Numbered from the stretch's first letter, positions 16,969 through 26,398 are shown. The stretch: 64,000 nucleotides of DNA from Curtobacterium sp. VKM Ac-2922 (GCF_022815645.1 NZ_JALGRO010000015.1:1-64000); one strand, 5' to 3'. Notes: a model not told the origin generated them from the sequence alone. Translations and numbers: made by a program.

Positions 16969-17960
16969 CCGCACCGCGACCGCAGATCGGCCTCGTCGGG
17001 GCGGGGGTGATCGCCCAGGCTCACCTGCCGAACCTGCTCCGGTTGGGCGACGTCCTGGTGTACTCCGAGGTCGGCGCCCCCGAGCTCGTGGCGACGTTCG
17101 GCGGCCAGGTCGTCGACTCGCTCGACGAACTCCTGGAGCGCGTCGACGTGGTCGACGTGGTCGTTCCCACCTACGCCCACGCCGAGGTCGTCCGTGCCGC
17201 ACTGGCCGCGGGCAAGGACGTCATCAGCGAGAAGCCCCTCGCCCGATCGGACGAGGACGCCGACGACCTGGTCCGCCGTGCGCACGAGGCCGGTCGCCAG
17301 CTCTACCCGGCCCACGTCGTGCGGTACTTCCCCGAGTACGTCCGGCTCAAGCACGCGGTCGACGCCGGGCAGTTGGGTGACCTCGCGGTGCTCCGCTTCG
17401 TCCGGTCGGGTGCCTTCCCGACCCGGTCGGCCTGGTTCGCCGACCCGGAGCTGTCGGGCGGCATCATCATGGACCAGATGATCCACGACCTGGACATCGC
17501 CCGGTGGATCGCCGGCGACGTCGTCCGGGTCAGCGCCGTGCACGTCCGGAAGGGCGACGTCGAGCACCCCGTCGAGGCAGCGCACGTGCTGCTCACCCAC
17601 GCGTCCGGCGCGATCAGCCACGTCGCGGGCGTCTGGGGACCGGACCACCTGCCCTTCGTCACCGAGTACTCGGTCACGGGCACGCTCGGCAGCCTGTCGC
17701 ACGACTCGCGCGCCGAACGGAACTACGTCGCCGAGCTGGTGGACGCCGAGGGCATCGGCGGGGACATGCCCGAGGTCGACCCGGCCGAGGACCCGTACTT
17801 CCTCGAGATCCGCGAGTACCTCGGCGCGTTCCAGGGCGGCGCGACCCCGCGGGTGTCCGCCGAGGACGGTGCCACCGCGGTGCACATCGTCAACGCGGCG
17901 CTCCGCTCGGTCGCCACCGGCCAGCCCGTCGACCTGCCCGAGACCCAGGTGCACGCATGA
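16965..17960 (+). CDS. Gfo/Idh/MocA family oxidoreductase
   Basis: A 331-residue NAD(P)-dependent dehydrogenase. The Rossmann motif GLVGAGVIAQAHLPNL is at 6-20, the family signature with catalytic lysine (DVISEKPLARSDEDAD) at about 85-100, and DQMIHDLDIARWIAG carries the expected downstream His/Asp residues. Proteins of this family oxidise or epimerise sugars and inositols. It overlaps the kinase gene and the next dehydrogenase by four bases each. Together they suggest an oxidation-based route for a non-standard sugar. Confidence 0.92.
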   Translation: MTAPRPQIGLVGAGVIAQAHLPNLLRLGDVLVYSEVGAPELVATFGGQVVDSLDELLERVDVVDVVVPTYAHAEVVRAALAAGKDVISEKPLARSDEDADDLVRRAHEAGRQLYPAHVVRYFPEYVRLKHAVDAGQLGDLAVLRFVRSGAFPTRSAWFADPELSGGIIMDQMIHDLDIARWIAGDVVRVSAVHVRKGDVEHPVEAAHVLLTHASGAISHVAGVWGPDHLPFVTEYSVTGTLGSLSHDSRAERNYVAELVDAEGIGGDMPEVDPAEDPYFLEIREYLGAFQGGATPRVSAEDGATAVHIVNAALRSVATGQPVDLPETQVHA

Positions 17961-18988
17961 GCCCGCTCCGCATCGGCGTGATGTCCTTCGCCCACACGCA
18001 CGCCATCGGCTACCTGGCTGCCCTGGCCGCGATGCCCGACGTCGAGGTCGTCGGCACCGACCCCGACGGCGTCTCGACCGGCACCGACCTCGTCGACCTG
18101 CGGGGCCGCGCGCTCGCCGACGCCCTCGGGGTCGCGTACGTCGACTCGTACGAACACCTGCTCGAGCAGGGTGTCGACGCGGTCGTGGTGACGAGCGAGA
18201 ACGCCCGCCACCGGCCCCTGGTCGAGCTGGCCGCGGCCGCCGGCGCCCACGTGCTGTGCGAGAAGCCCCTCGCGACGACGTGGGAGGACGGGCTCGCGAT
18301 GCGCGCCGCCGCCGAGGCCGCGGGCGTCATGCTCATGGTCGCCTTCCCGGTGCGGTTCGCCAGCACCTTCGCGCGGCTCACGGCGGCCAAGCGCGCCGGC
18401 AGCCTGGGCGAGGTGTTCGCGGTGCGCGGTGCCAACAACGGCATGCTGCCGCTCACCCGATCGTGGTTCACCGAACCCGAGCTGTCGGGTGGCGGCGCGC
18501 TCGTGGACCACGTCGTGCACATCGCCGACCTGCTCGACGAACTGCTCGACGGCACGCCGGCCGTGTCCGTCACCGCGGTCACGAACCGCACGCTGCACGC
18601 CGCGCGGGCGAAGGCCGAGACCGCCGGCCTGGTCACGATCACCTACGCGGACGGCACCGTCGCGGCGATCGACTGCTCGTGGAGCCGCCCGGACACGTCG
18701 CCGACCTGGGGCGGGCTGGCGATCACGGTCGTCGGGACCGGGGGATCGGTCGACATCGACTTCTTCGGGCCGAGTGCCCGGGGGCTCGAGTCCGCCACGG
18801 GGCGCTCGGTCGTGCTGCCGTACGGACCGGACTTCGACGCGGCCATGCTCGACACCTTCGTCGCCGCGGTCCGTCGTGGCGAGCAGCCCCAGCCCGACGC
18901 CGCCGTGGGACTCCGGACGCTGGCGGTCGTCCTGGCAGCGCAGGAGTCGGCGGCGACCGGCACGACCGTGGCGGTCCGGTCGGTCTGA
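17957..18988 (+). CDS. Gfo/Idh/MocA family oxidoreductase
   Basis: A 343-residue paralogue of the preceding dehydrogenase. The N-terminal nucleotide site is atypical (RIGVMSFAHTHAIGYLAAL rather than GxGxxG, with two histidines), while the catalytic block HVLCEKPLATTWEDGL and the substrate loop GGGALVDHVVHIADLLDELL are standard. The SFAHTHA start is seen in a subgroup of sugar dehydrogenases. Last gene of the coupled four-gene run; a 25-bp hairpin follows 9 bp after its stop. Confidence 0.9.
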   Translation: MSPLRIGVMSFAHTHAIGYLAALAAMPDVEVVGTDPDGVSTGTDLVDLRGRALADALGVAYVDSYEHLLEQGVDAVVVTSENARHRPLVELAAAAGAHVLCEKPLATTWEDGLAMRAAAEAAGVMLMVAFPVRFASTFARLTAAKRAGSLGEVFAVRGANNGMLPLTRSWFTEPELSGGGALVDHVVHIADLLDELLDGTPAVSVTAVTNRTLHAARAKAETAGLVTITYADGTVAAIDCSWSRPDTSPTWGGLAITVVGTGGSVDIDFFGPSARGLESATGRSVVLPYGPDFDAAMLDTFVAAVRRGEQPQPDAAVGLRTLAVVLAAQESAATGTTVAVRSV

Positions 18989-18997
18989 CCCGACCAC

Positions 18998-19050
18998 CTG
19001 ACGGACGGGAGGCTCGGTGCCGGACCGGCACCGAGCCTCCCGTCCGTCAG
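18998..19050. terminator. Perfect 25-bp hairpin (family A) between convergent genes
   Basis: Arms 18998-19022 and 19026-19050 pair perfectly around a 3-nt loop. The left arm contains GGACGGGAGGCTCGGTGCC, the family A core. It lies between the second dehydrogenase and the isomerase-like gene, both ending towards it, so it probably terminates both transcripts. Confidence 0.85.
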
Positions 19051-19091
19051 CGGATCACGCCGGGCGCCTGGCCGGTCCGTGCGTCAACGGG

Positions 19092-19952
19092 TCACGCCGG
19101 CCCGCCGGCGGCCGCCCACAGGCGGCGGGCGTTCCCGATGCCCCGCGCGACCGCGTCGCGGTCGTCCTCGAGTCCCTCGAACTCGATCGAGACGGGCCCG
19201 TCGAACCCGCTCCGGGCGATCCGCTCCACGATCCGCGGGATCGGCAGGTCACCGTGGCCCACGACGGTGCCGAGCACGGCGCGGCCGGCGAGCGTGGTCA
19301 GCCAGCCCTCGGCGGCGGGCGGGGTCTGCCGCACCAGGAAGTCCTTCAGGTGCACCACGGCCGCGACCGGCAGCAGACGGTCGACGGCCACCAGCGGATC
19401 GGCGTCGACGCAGACAACGTTGCCGACGTCGAGCAGCACGCGGAACGCGGGATGGTCCACCTCGTGCACCAGCCGCAGCAGGCGCTCGGGGTCGTTGAAC
19501 GCGAAGCCGTGGTCCTCGACCATCGGGGTGATCCCGAGCCCGGCCGCGTGGTCGGCGAGCGAACGGACGACGGGCACGATCCGCGCCAGACGGTCCTCGA
19601 ACTCGGCCTGGTCGGACTCGCGCCATGCCCACGGCACGACGTCGTGCCGGAACCGGGTGATCCCGAGCCGGTGTGCGACGTCCAGGTGCGCCCGCAGCCG
19701 AGCGACCTGGTCGTCGAAGTCCGGGCCGCTCAGGTCCGCACCCACGGCCAGGTTCGCGAGCTCGACCCCGCGGTCGGTCGCGTGCTGGCCGATCCGGTCG
19801 ACCAGTGCCGGGTCGGTCAGCAGCTCGTCGCCGACCGCCAGCTCGAGGTGGTCCGCATCGGCGTCCGCGACCCAGTCGACCACGTCGAGCAGGGTCATCG
19901 ACCCGTTCGTCAGGGAGCGGGCGAAGCTGTAGGACGAGACTCCGAGGCGCAT
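19092..19952 (-). CDS. Sugar phosphate isomerase/epimerase (xylose isomerase-like TIM barrel)
   Basis: A 286-residue AP-endonuclease-2/xylose-isomerase-like barrel. MRLGVSSYSFARSL starts strand 1, MVEDHGFAFNDPERLL and LLDVGNVVCVDAD carry the acidic metal ligands, VVHLKDF and VSIEFEG complete the barrel. Such proteins isomerise or epimerise sugars and inositol-derived ketoses alongside Gfo/Idh/MocA enzymes, which fits the facing operon. The gene start overlaps the 3' end of the YczE-like gene by 43 bases on the same strand; the conserved N-terminus makes a shorter start unlikely, so translation is probably coupled. Confidence 0.88.
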   Translation of the reverse strand: MRLGVSSYSFARSLTNGSMTLLDVVDWVADADADHLELAVGDELLTDPALVDRIGQHATDRGVELANLAVGADLSGPDFDDQVARLRAHLDVAHRLGITRFRHDVVPWAWRESDQAEFEDRLARIVPVVRSLADHAAGLGITPMVEDHGFAFNDPERLLRLVHEVDHPAFRVLLDVGNVVCVDADPLVAVDRLLPVAAVVHLKDFLVRQTPPAAEGWLTTLAGRAVLGTVVGHGDLPIPRIVERIARSGFDGPVSIEFEGLEDDRDAVARGIGNARRLWAAAGGPA

Positions 19953-20602
19953 GCCGCGACCCTATCCGCGTCCTTCGCGACGACACCAGCACCGGTGTGC
20001 ACCGGACTCCACGGGAACCGACGGAACAGCGGCATGAGCGGCTGCACCATCGGGCCGATCGCGAAGGCCGCGATGACGGTGCCCGCGCCGACGTCGCCCC
20101 CGAGGAACCAGCCGACGACGACGACCGTGACCTCGATCAGTGTCCGGGCCAGCCAGACGGGCCAGCCGAGCCGCTCGTGCAGGCCGACCATCAACCCGTC
20201 GCGCGCACCCGTGCCGAACCCCGCGCCGATGTAGCACGCGGTGGCCAGAGCGAGCAGCAGCAGTCCGGCGACGAACAGCAGGACCCGGCCGACCAGCTCG
20301 GTCGGCGTCGGGACGAGCCACAGCACCAGGTCCGCCGACGGGCCGATGGCCAGGGCGTTCAGCAGGGTGCCGATGCCGGGCTTCTGCCGGAGGGGGATCC
20401 AGAACAGCAGGATGATCCCGCTCGACACCACGGTGATGAGTCCGAACGACCACGGCACCACGTGCTCGAGACCCTCGGTCAGCACGGTCCACGAGCTCAC
20501 CCCCACGACAGCGCGGACCTGCAGCGCGGTGGACGCGCCGTACAGGAACAGGCCGACGAAGAGCTGCACGAAGCGGAGTGACATGGTCGTGGGGCGGGAC
20601 AT
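19910..20602 (-). CDS. YczE/YyaS/YitT family membrane protein
   Basis: A 230-residue protein with five or six helices. The pattern RFVQLFVGLFLYGASTALQVRA, the GTGARDGLMVGL loop and TLIEVTVVVVGWFLGGDVGAGTV are characteristic of YczE-like proteins. Function is unknown; the family is typically encoded next to and controlled by a MocR-type regulator, as here (divergent, 60 bp between starts). The ATG at 20602 is chosen over a second ATG 18 bases downstream because it is first and conserved residues follow; neither has a good ribosome site. Confidence 0.82.
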   Translation of the reverse strand: MSRPTTMSLRFVQLFVGLFLYGASTALQVRAVVGVSSWTVLTEGLEHVVPWSFGLITVVSSGIILLFWIPLRQKPGIGTLLNALAIGPSADLVLWLVPTPTELVGRVLLFVAGLLLLALATACYIGAGFGTGARDGLMVGLHERLGWPVWLARTLIEVTVVVVGWFLGGDVGAGTVIAAFAIGPMVQPLMPLFRRFPWSPVHTGAGVVAKDADRVAACASESRPTASPAP

Positions 20603-20620
20603 GATCCGATCGTGGCGGGA

Positions 20621-20656
20621 ATTGGACTGCCGGTCGAGAGCCAATCCGGCTACGGT
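20621..20656 (+). promoter_or_regulatory. Candidate MocR operator and -10 box
   Basis: ATTGG (20621-20625) and CCAAT (20641-20645) form an inverted pair between the divergent YczE and MocR genes, and TACGGT (20651-20656) ends 6 nt before the MocR ATG. The site is placed to control both genes. Confidence 0.5.
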
Positions 20657-20662
20657 GGCCGG

Positions 20663-22105
20663 ATGACCCCCGTCCTGCTGAGTGCCCGTGCCGCCGCCGC
20701 CCTGCTGCGGGAGTGGCGCGCCGGGTCGAACGCCGTCGCGTACGAGGCCCTCGCCGACGCGGTCCGCATGCTCGTCATCGACGGCCGGATCCCGCTCGGC
20801 ACCCGGATGCCCGCCGAGCGCAGACTGGCCGAGGCGCTCGGCGTCTCGCGCACCACGGTCGCGAACGCCTACGCGCGGCTGCGGTCCTCCGGGTACCTGG
20901 TGTCCCTGCGGGGTTCGGGCAGCGTGGTCCGACTGCCCCGCGACCTGGTCGGCCGGCCCGACCCCGAGCGTCTGGGCGGGGTGGTGTCGGGCGACGTCCT
21001 CGACCTGCGGAAGGCGGCGCTGCACGCGGCTCCGGGCATCGCCGAGGCCGTCGAACGGGCGATGCGGCACGTGCCCGCGGCGCTCGCCGGCATCGGGTAC
21101 GACACCGTCGGCGACCCGGGGCTCCGTGCCGCCATCGCCGCGCGCTACACCGATCGGGGGCTGCCGACATCGTCCGACCAGGTGATCGTGACCATCGGCG
21201 CCCAGCACGCGATCGCCCTGCTCGCCCGCGTGCTCGTCCGACGGGGGGATGCCGTGCTCGTCGAGTCGCCCACCTACCCGCACGCGCACGAGGCGTTCCG
21301 CGAGGCCGGCGGGCGCCTGGTCGGGGTGCCCGTCGACGCGCGCACCGGGTGGGACGTCGCCGTGCTCGAGGCCGCGCTCCGCCGATCCACCCCGGCCGTC
21401 GCCTACGTGATGCCGGAGCTGCACAACCCGACCGGTTCGACGATGTCGGCCGAGGCCCGCGCGCTCCTGGTCGACGTCGCCGAGCGCGTCGGGACGACCG
21501 TCATCGCGGACGAGACGATGGGCGAACTGCGGATCGACGGACCCGCCTCGGTGCCGCTCGCCACCCGCTCGTCGTCCGTGGTGATGATCGGGTCGGCCGA
21601 CAAGGTGTTCTGGGGCGGCCTGCGGATCGGCTGGATCCGCGCCGAGCCGGACCTGCTCCAACGGCTGCTGCTCGCCCGCCCGACGGGGGACCTCGGCACG
21701 CCGGTGCTCGACCAGCTGGTGGCGCGCGAGCTGGTGCCGTTGACCGAGACCGTCCTGGAGGCCCGGCGTGCGTCGCTGCGCGAGGGTCGCGACGAGGTGG
21801 TGGGGGCGTTGCGCACGCGGCTGCCGGAGTGGGACGTGCCGTCGCCGGCGGGCGGGTTGACGACGTGGGTGGGGCTCGGACGACCTGTCTCGAGCGCGCT
21901 CGTCCTGGCGGCGCGGACCGAGGGCGTGGTGCTCGCATCCGGTGGGGTGTTCGGGCCGGACGGCGGGTTCGAACGGTTCCTGCGGGTGCCGTTCACGATG
22001 GCGCCGGCCGAGCGGGTGCGACTGGTCGACGTGCTCGAGCGGTCGTGGGCGCGGACGGGCGGTTCGAGCGTGGGCACGCGGGGGTCGTTGGCCGCGGTGG
22101 TCTGA
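20663..22105 (+). CDS. MocR family (GntR-type HTH plus aminotransferase domain) regulator
   Basis: A 480-residue fusion. A GntR winged helix (about 20-90, LGTRMPAERRLAEALGVSRTTVANAYARL) precedes a fold-type I aminotransferase domain (about 110-475). The PLP lysine lies in MIGSADKVFWGGLRIGW, with the usual MPELHNPTGSTMS and VIADETMGEL blocks. MocR proteins use PLP or PLP-bound ligands as effectors; the partner gene here is the divergent YczE-like membrane protein. Leaderless start at 20663 (TACGGT 6 nt upstream). Confidence 0.93.
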   Translation: MTPVLLSARAAAALLREWRAGSNAVAYEALADAVRMLVIDGRIPLGTRMPAERRLAEALGVSRTTVANAYARLRSSGYLVSLRGSGSVVRLPRDLVGRPDPERLGGVVSGDVLDLRKAALHAAPGIAEAVERAMRHVPAALAGIGYDTVGDPGLRAAIAARYTDRGLPTSSDQVIVTIGAQHAIALLARVLVRRGDAVLVESPTYPHAHEAFREAGGRLVGVPVDARTGWDVAVLEAALRRSTPAVAYVMPELHNPTGSTMSAEARALLVDVAERVGTTVIADETMGELRIDGPASVPLATRSSSVVMIGSADKVFWGGLRIGWIRAEPDLLQRLLLARPTGDLGTPVLDQLVARELVPLTETVLEARRASLREGRDEVVGALRTRLPEWDVPSPAGGLTTWVGLGRPVSSALVLAARTEGVVLASGGVFGPDGGFERFLRVPFTMAPAERVRLVDVLERSWARTGGSSVGTRGSLAAVV

Positions 22106-22233
22106 GCGCGCGGTGGCGCTCGTGGTGGTGTGGTGCATCGCACGTGCTCGTCATTCCTCCGGAGGACCCGCAACCGGTGTGGTTCGCCCGTCCGGGTGAC
22201 GACGGGCGCGCATCGGGTCGTCAGGCTGGTCAC

Positions 22234-22884
22234 ATGACCCCGCTCGCGCCTGCTCGTCCCGTGTCACCGGTCCCGCCCGTGCCCGTGGTGGCGCGCGTGT
22301 CGATGGTCTTCGGCAGCGCCCTGCTGGCCGGCGTGCTGACGTCGTTCGGCCAGGCCGTCGGTCCGCTGTCCACCCTGTCGAACTCCGCCGGTCCGTGGTT
22401 CCTGGTCGCCGTCGTCCTGCTGCTCGGGCTGCGGATCCGGACAGGACGTGCCGGACTCGCGCTGGCGATGGTCTCCGGTGTCGTGCTGCTCGAGCTGCTG
22501 CACGTGGGCTACTGGGCGACGTCGAACCTGCGGGGGTTCCCGGACACGCTGTCGCCCACCAGCTTCTGGGTGCTCATGGCCGTCCCCGCCGGCGTGCTGG
22601 CCGGGGCCGTGTCCATCGCCGTGCGCTCCGCCGACGGTCGGCAGCGCGGCGCGGCAGCGGGGGCCGTCGCCGCGGTGCTCATCGGCGAGGGCATGCGGTC
22701 GCTGCTGCAGGTCGCGGCGACGACCGGCGTGGTGACGTGGATCGTCGAGATCGGCGTCGGCGTCGCGGTGCTCGTGACGGGCATCGTCCTGGCGCGGTCG
22801 CCCGGTGCCCGGGTGCTGGCACTCGGCACCGGGGTGGTCGGATCGGTCGCGGTGCTGGCGACGTACCTGCTGCTCGGCAGCTGA
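22234..22884 (+). CDS. Six- to seven-helix membrane protein, possibly DUF6518
   Basis: A 216-residue protein that is nearly all hydrophobic helices. The loop TLSNSAGPWFLVAVVLLLGL after the first helix resembles DUF6518 proteins; I give that assignment with low certainty. There is no recognisable catalytic motif. It starts 129 bp after the MocR stop and ends 34 bp before the RND exporter gene, so co-transcription with the latter is possible. Confidence 0.65.
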   Translation: MTPLAPARPVSPVPPVPVVARVSMVFGSALLAGVLTSFGQAVGPLSTLSNSAGPWFLVAVVLLLGLRIRTGRAGLALAMVSGVVLLELLHVGYWATSNLRGFPDTLSPTSFWVLMAVPAGVLAGAVSIAVRSADGRQRGAAAGAVAAVLIGEGMRSLLQVAATTGVVTWIVEIGVGVAVLVTGIVLARSPGARVLALGTGVVGSVAVLATYLLLGS

Positions 22885-22918
22885 GCCCGGCGTCGGTCCC
22901 ACCTGCAAGGATCATCGC

Positions 22919-25900
22919 GTGTACCTGCTCTCGGTCTTCAGCCTGCGGAACCGCGCGCTCATCGCGCTGGTGACGATCGTCGTCGCGATCTTCGGCGGCA
23001 TCGCGCTGTCCAGCCTCAAGCAGGAGCTGATCCCGAGCGTCCAGTTCCCCCAGGTCGCCATCGTCAGCGCGTACCCCGGCGCCACGCCCGAGGTCGTCTC
23101 GAACGACGTCTCGACCAAGATCGAGCAGGGCATCCAGGCGGTGCCCGACCTGAAGTCGACGACCGCCACCTCGTCGACCGGCCAGAGCGTCGTGTCGGCC
23201 GAGTTCGCCTACGGGTCGAACCTCGCCAGCGCCGAGGACAAGATCCAGACCGTCGTCAACGCCCTGTCGCTGCCGGACTCGGTGCAGACCCAGATCGTCA
23301 CCGGGTCCTTCGACGACCTGCCCGTGATCCAGCTCGCGGTGTCGTCGAAGGGCGACCAGGAGCAACTGGTCGACCGGCTGACCGCCACGGCCGTCCCCGA
23401 CCTCGAGAAGCTCGACGGTGTCCGTGCGGCGGACATCTACGGCAACCCGGGTCGCCGTGTGCTGATCACCCCGGACCGCACGGCACTCGGGGAGCGGGGC
23501 CTGTCCGAGACGGCGATCTCCGACGCCCTCAAGGACAACGGCACGCTGATCCCCGGCGGCACCATCACCCAGGACGGCTCCACGCTGTCGGTGCAGACCG
23601 GGGAGCGCATCGCCTCGATCGCCGACATCAAGGCGCTGCCGCTCACCGGGGGCACCACGGCGCCCGGTGCGAGCCCGACCGCCAGCACGATCGGCGACGT
23701 CGCGAAGGTCGCGATCACCGAGTCCCCGCGCACCTCGATCAGCCGGGTGGACGGCGAGCAGGCCCTGACGATCGCCATCACCAAGACGCAGGACGCCAAC
23801 ACCGTCGACGTGTCGAAGACCGTGCGGGCCGCGCTGCCCGGCATCGAGTCCAAGATCACCGGGGACCCGCGCGTCACGGTCGTGTTCGACCAGGCGCCCT
23901 ACATCCAGCAGTCGATCGACTCCCTGGCCGAGGAAGGCCTGCTCGGGCTCGGGTTCGCCGTCGTCGTGATCCTGGTGTTCCTGCTGTCCGTGCGCTCCAC
24001 GATCGTCACCGCGATCTCGATCCCCACCTCGGTGCTGCTGGCCGCGATCGGCATGCGCGCCGCCGACTACACGCTCAACATCATCACGCTGGCGGCGCTG
24101 ACGATCGCGATCGGCCGCGTGGTCGACGACTCCATCGTCGTGATCGAGAACATCAAGCGGCACCTGCAACCCGGAGTGGACCGCCGTCAGGCCGTGCTCG
24201 ACGGCGTGCGCGAGGTCGCGGGCGCCGTGACCGCGTCGACGCTGACCACGGTCGTCGTGTTCCTGCCGGTTGCGTTCGTCGCCGAGCTCGTCGGCGAGCT
24301 GTTCCGGCCGTTCGCCCTCACCGTGACGATGGCGCTCATCGCGTCCCTGCTCGTCGCGCTGACGATCGTGCCCGTGCTGGCGTACTGGTTCCTCCGCGCG
24401 CCGAAGGGGCACGAGCACGCCGGCACAGCCGCGGTCCCGGCGGCATCCGAGGCAACGGGGTCGGCGACCGCGACCGAGCTGCGGTCCGCGGCCGACCTGC
24501 ACGACGCCAGTGCGCCCGACCGCCTGCGCCGCGGCTACCAGCCGCTGCTGCACTGGGTCCTGCGGTTCCCGGCGGTCGTCGTCGTGCTGGCCGTCCTGGT
24601 GCTCGGCGGGACCGCGGCCGCGCTGCCCTTCGTCAAGACGAACTACCTCGGCGACTCCGGCCAGAACACCTTCACGGTGACGCAGGACCTCGACCCGGGT
24701 GCCTCGCTCGACGTGCAGTCCGCCCAGGCCACCAAGGTCGAACGGCAACTGCGCGCGGTCGACGGCGTGGACACCGTGCAGACCACCATCGGCACCAGCG
24801 GGCAGTCGATCCAGGCGGCATTCGGTGGCGGTGGCACGGCGTCGATCCAGTACGCCGTGACGACCGACTCCGGTGCCGACCAGGCCCGGATCCAGTCCGA
24901 CACGCGCAAGCGCCTGGACCGGCTGTCCGACGCGGGCACGATCTCGCTGTCGTCGTCGGGCGGCGGCTTCGGCGGCAGCAGCGACATCGAGGTCGACATC
25001 ACTGCCCCGACCCAGGCGCAGCTGCGCACCGCTGCCGACACGGCGCTCAAGACACTCAAGGACGTCGCCCACACCACCGGCGCGACCAGCAACCTGTCCG
25101 CCGCCGAGCCGTACCTGGCCGTCAAGGTCGACCGGGCCAAGGCCGCGTCGCTCGGGCTCACCGAGACCCAGGTCGGCGGCATCGTCGCGGCCTCGGTCTC
25201 GCCGCGCGACACCGGCACCGTCGAGATCGACGACGCATCGCTCGACGTCTACATCGCCGACCCCGAGCCGCCCACCACCGTCGATGCCCTCCGATCGCTG
25301 TCCATCCCGACGTCGACCGGCACCGTCCCGCTGTCCGACGTCGCGACCGTGGACAAGGCGGACGGTCCGACCACCGTGACCACCTCGGACGCGGTCCGGA
25401 CCGCGACGATCACGGTGACCCCTGACTCCGCGAACCTCGGTGCCGCCGTGACGGCGGTGACCAGTGCCGTGGACCAGCTCGACCTGCCCAAGGGGGCCTC
25501 CGCGTCGATCGGTGGTGTCGCCTCCAGTCAGTCGTCCGCGTTCAGCCAGCTGCTGCTCGCCGCACTCGTGGCGATCCTCATCGTCTACGTGGTCATGGTC
25601 GCGACGTTCCGCAGCCTGCTGCAGCCGCTGCTGCTGCTGGTGTCGGTGCCCTTCGCGGCGACGGGCGCGATCATCCTGCAGATCGTGTCCGGGATCCCGA
25701 TCGGCGTCGCGTCGCTGATCGGGGTGCTCATGCTGGTCGGCATCGTCGTGACGAACGCCATCGTGCTGATCGACCTGGTCAACCAGTACCGGCGCCGGGG
25801 TCTGCGCGTGCGTGAGGCCCTGATCGAGGGCGCCACCCGCCGACTCCGGCCGATCCTGATGACGGCGCTCGCGACGATCTTCGCGCTGGTGCCGATGGCG

Positions 25901-26131
25901 ATCGGGGTCACCGGGCAGGGCGGGTTCATCTCGCAGCCGCTCGCGCTCGTGGTGATCGGCGGTCTGGTGTCCTCGACACTGCTGACGCTCGTGGTGCTGC
26001 CGGCGCTGTACTTCCTGGTCGAGCGGGCGCGCGAGCGCCGGGCGGACCGGAAGGCTGCCGGGCTCCCGCGTCGGACGCTGCGGGAGTGGGCGCGTGAGAC
26101 GTTCCGTCGACGGTCGACTGCTGCCGAGTAG
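22919..26131 (+). CDS. RND-family efflux transporter permease (AcrB/HAE1-like)
   Basis: A 1070-residue transporter with 12 helices in two halves (helix 1 at about 10-30, helices 2-6 at about 335-500, helix 7 at about 545, helices 8-12 at about 880-1040) and two large extracytoplasmic domains. The proton-relay motif in helix 4 is present as GRVVDDSIVVIENIKRH. A serine/glycine-rich stretch (SLSSSGGGFGGSSDIEV) interrupts the second porter domain. No adaptor or outer-membrane channel gene is adjacent, as usual in monoderm actinobacteria. GTG at 22919 with AAGGA 7 nt upstream. Confidence 0.93.
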   Translation: MYLLSVFSLRNRALIALVTIVVAIFGGIALSSLKQELIPSVQFPQVAIVSAYPGATPEVVSNDVSTKIEQGIQAVPDLKSTTATSSTGQSVVSAEFAYGSNLASAEDKIQTVVNALSLPDSVQTQIVTGSFDDLPVIQLAVSSKGDQEQLVDRLTATAVPDLEKLDGVRAADIYGNPGRRVLITPDRTALGERGLSETAISDALKDNGTLIPGGTITQDGSTLSVQTGERIASIADIKALPLTGGTTAPGASPTASTIGDVAKVAITESPRTSISRVDGEQALTIAITKTQDANTVDVSKTVRAALPGIESKITGDPRVTVVFDQAPYIQQSIDSLAEEGLLGLGFAVVVILVFLLSVRSTIVTAISIPTSVLLAAIGMRAADYTLNIITLAALTIAIGRVVDDSIVVIENIKRHLQPGVDRRQAVLDGVREVAGAVTASTLTTVVVFLPVAFVAELVGELFRPFALTVTMALIASLLVALTIVPVLAYWFLRAPKGHEHAGTAAVPAASEATGSATATELRSAADLHDASAPDRLRRGYQPLLHWVLRFPAVVVVLAVLVLGGTAAALPFVKTNYLGDSGQNTFTVTQDLDPGASLDVQSAQATKVERQLRAVDGVDTVQTTIGTSGQSIQAAFGGGGTASIQYAVTTDSGADQARIQSDTRKRLDRLSDAGTISLSSSGGGFGGSSDIEVDITAPTQAQLRTAADTALKTLKDVAHTTGATSNLSAAEPYLAVKVDRAKAASLGLTETQVGGIVAASVSPRDTGTVEIDDASLDVYIADPEPPTTVDALRSLSIPTSTGTVPLSDVATVDKADGPTTVTTSDAVRTATITVTPDSANLGAAVTAVTSAVDQLDLPKGASASIGGVASSQSSAFSQLLLAALVAILIVYVVMVATFRSLLQPLLLLVSVPFAATGAIILQIVSGIPIGVASLIGVLMLVGIVVTNAIVLIDLVNQYRRRGLRVREALIEGATRRLRPILMTALATIFALVPMAIGVTGQGGFISQPLALVVIGGLVSSTLLTLVVLPALYFLVERARERRADRKAAGLPRRTLREWARETFRRRSTAAE

Positions 26132-26137
26132 CGGCGG

Positions 26138-26398
26138 CTAGCGCGCTTCGACGTCCTCCAGGTCGACGGCCACGAACCACCGCACGACGACGACCGTCAG
26201 CGTGACCAGGAACACCACGGCACCGAGCTGCGCCACGGCGGACGTGTGACCGGTCGCCGCACCGTAGCCGGCGAACCCGACCGTCACGAAGAACGACAGC
26301 CCGAGCAGCAGCTCGGCGACCGTGCTGCTGCGGGTCCGGCGCTCCCACGGGGTGGTGGGGCGGACGGGTCGCGCGGGGCGGGTCGAGGTGTCGGTCAC
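26138..26398 (-). CDS. Small two-helix membrane protein (86 aa)
   Basis: A proline/arginine-rich cytoplasmic start (RPARPVRPTTPWERR) is followed by two hydrophobic helices (LLLGLSFFVTVGFAGYGA and LGAVVFLVTLTVVVVRWFVAV) and an acidic end. I do not recognise the family. It is convergent with the RND exporter, with only 6 bp between stops. GTG start with GGAG immediately before it, closer than usual; no better start exists before the repeat region. Confidence 0.6.
   Translation of the reverse strand: MTDTSTRPARPVRPTTPWERRTRSSTVAELLLGLSFFVTVGFAGYGAATGHTSAVAQLGAVVFLVTLTVVVVRWFVAVDLEDVEAR

Noticed and set aside
22679-25072. Long minus-strand frame opposite the RND exporter
   Set aside because: Shadow frame; the plus-strand RND protein is complete with all motifs.
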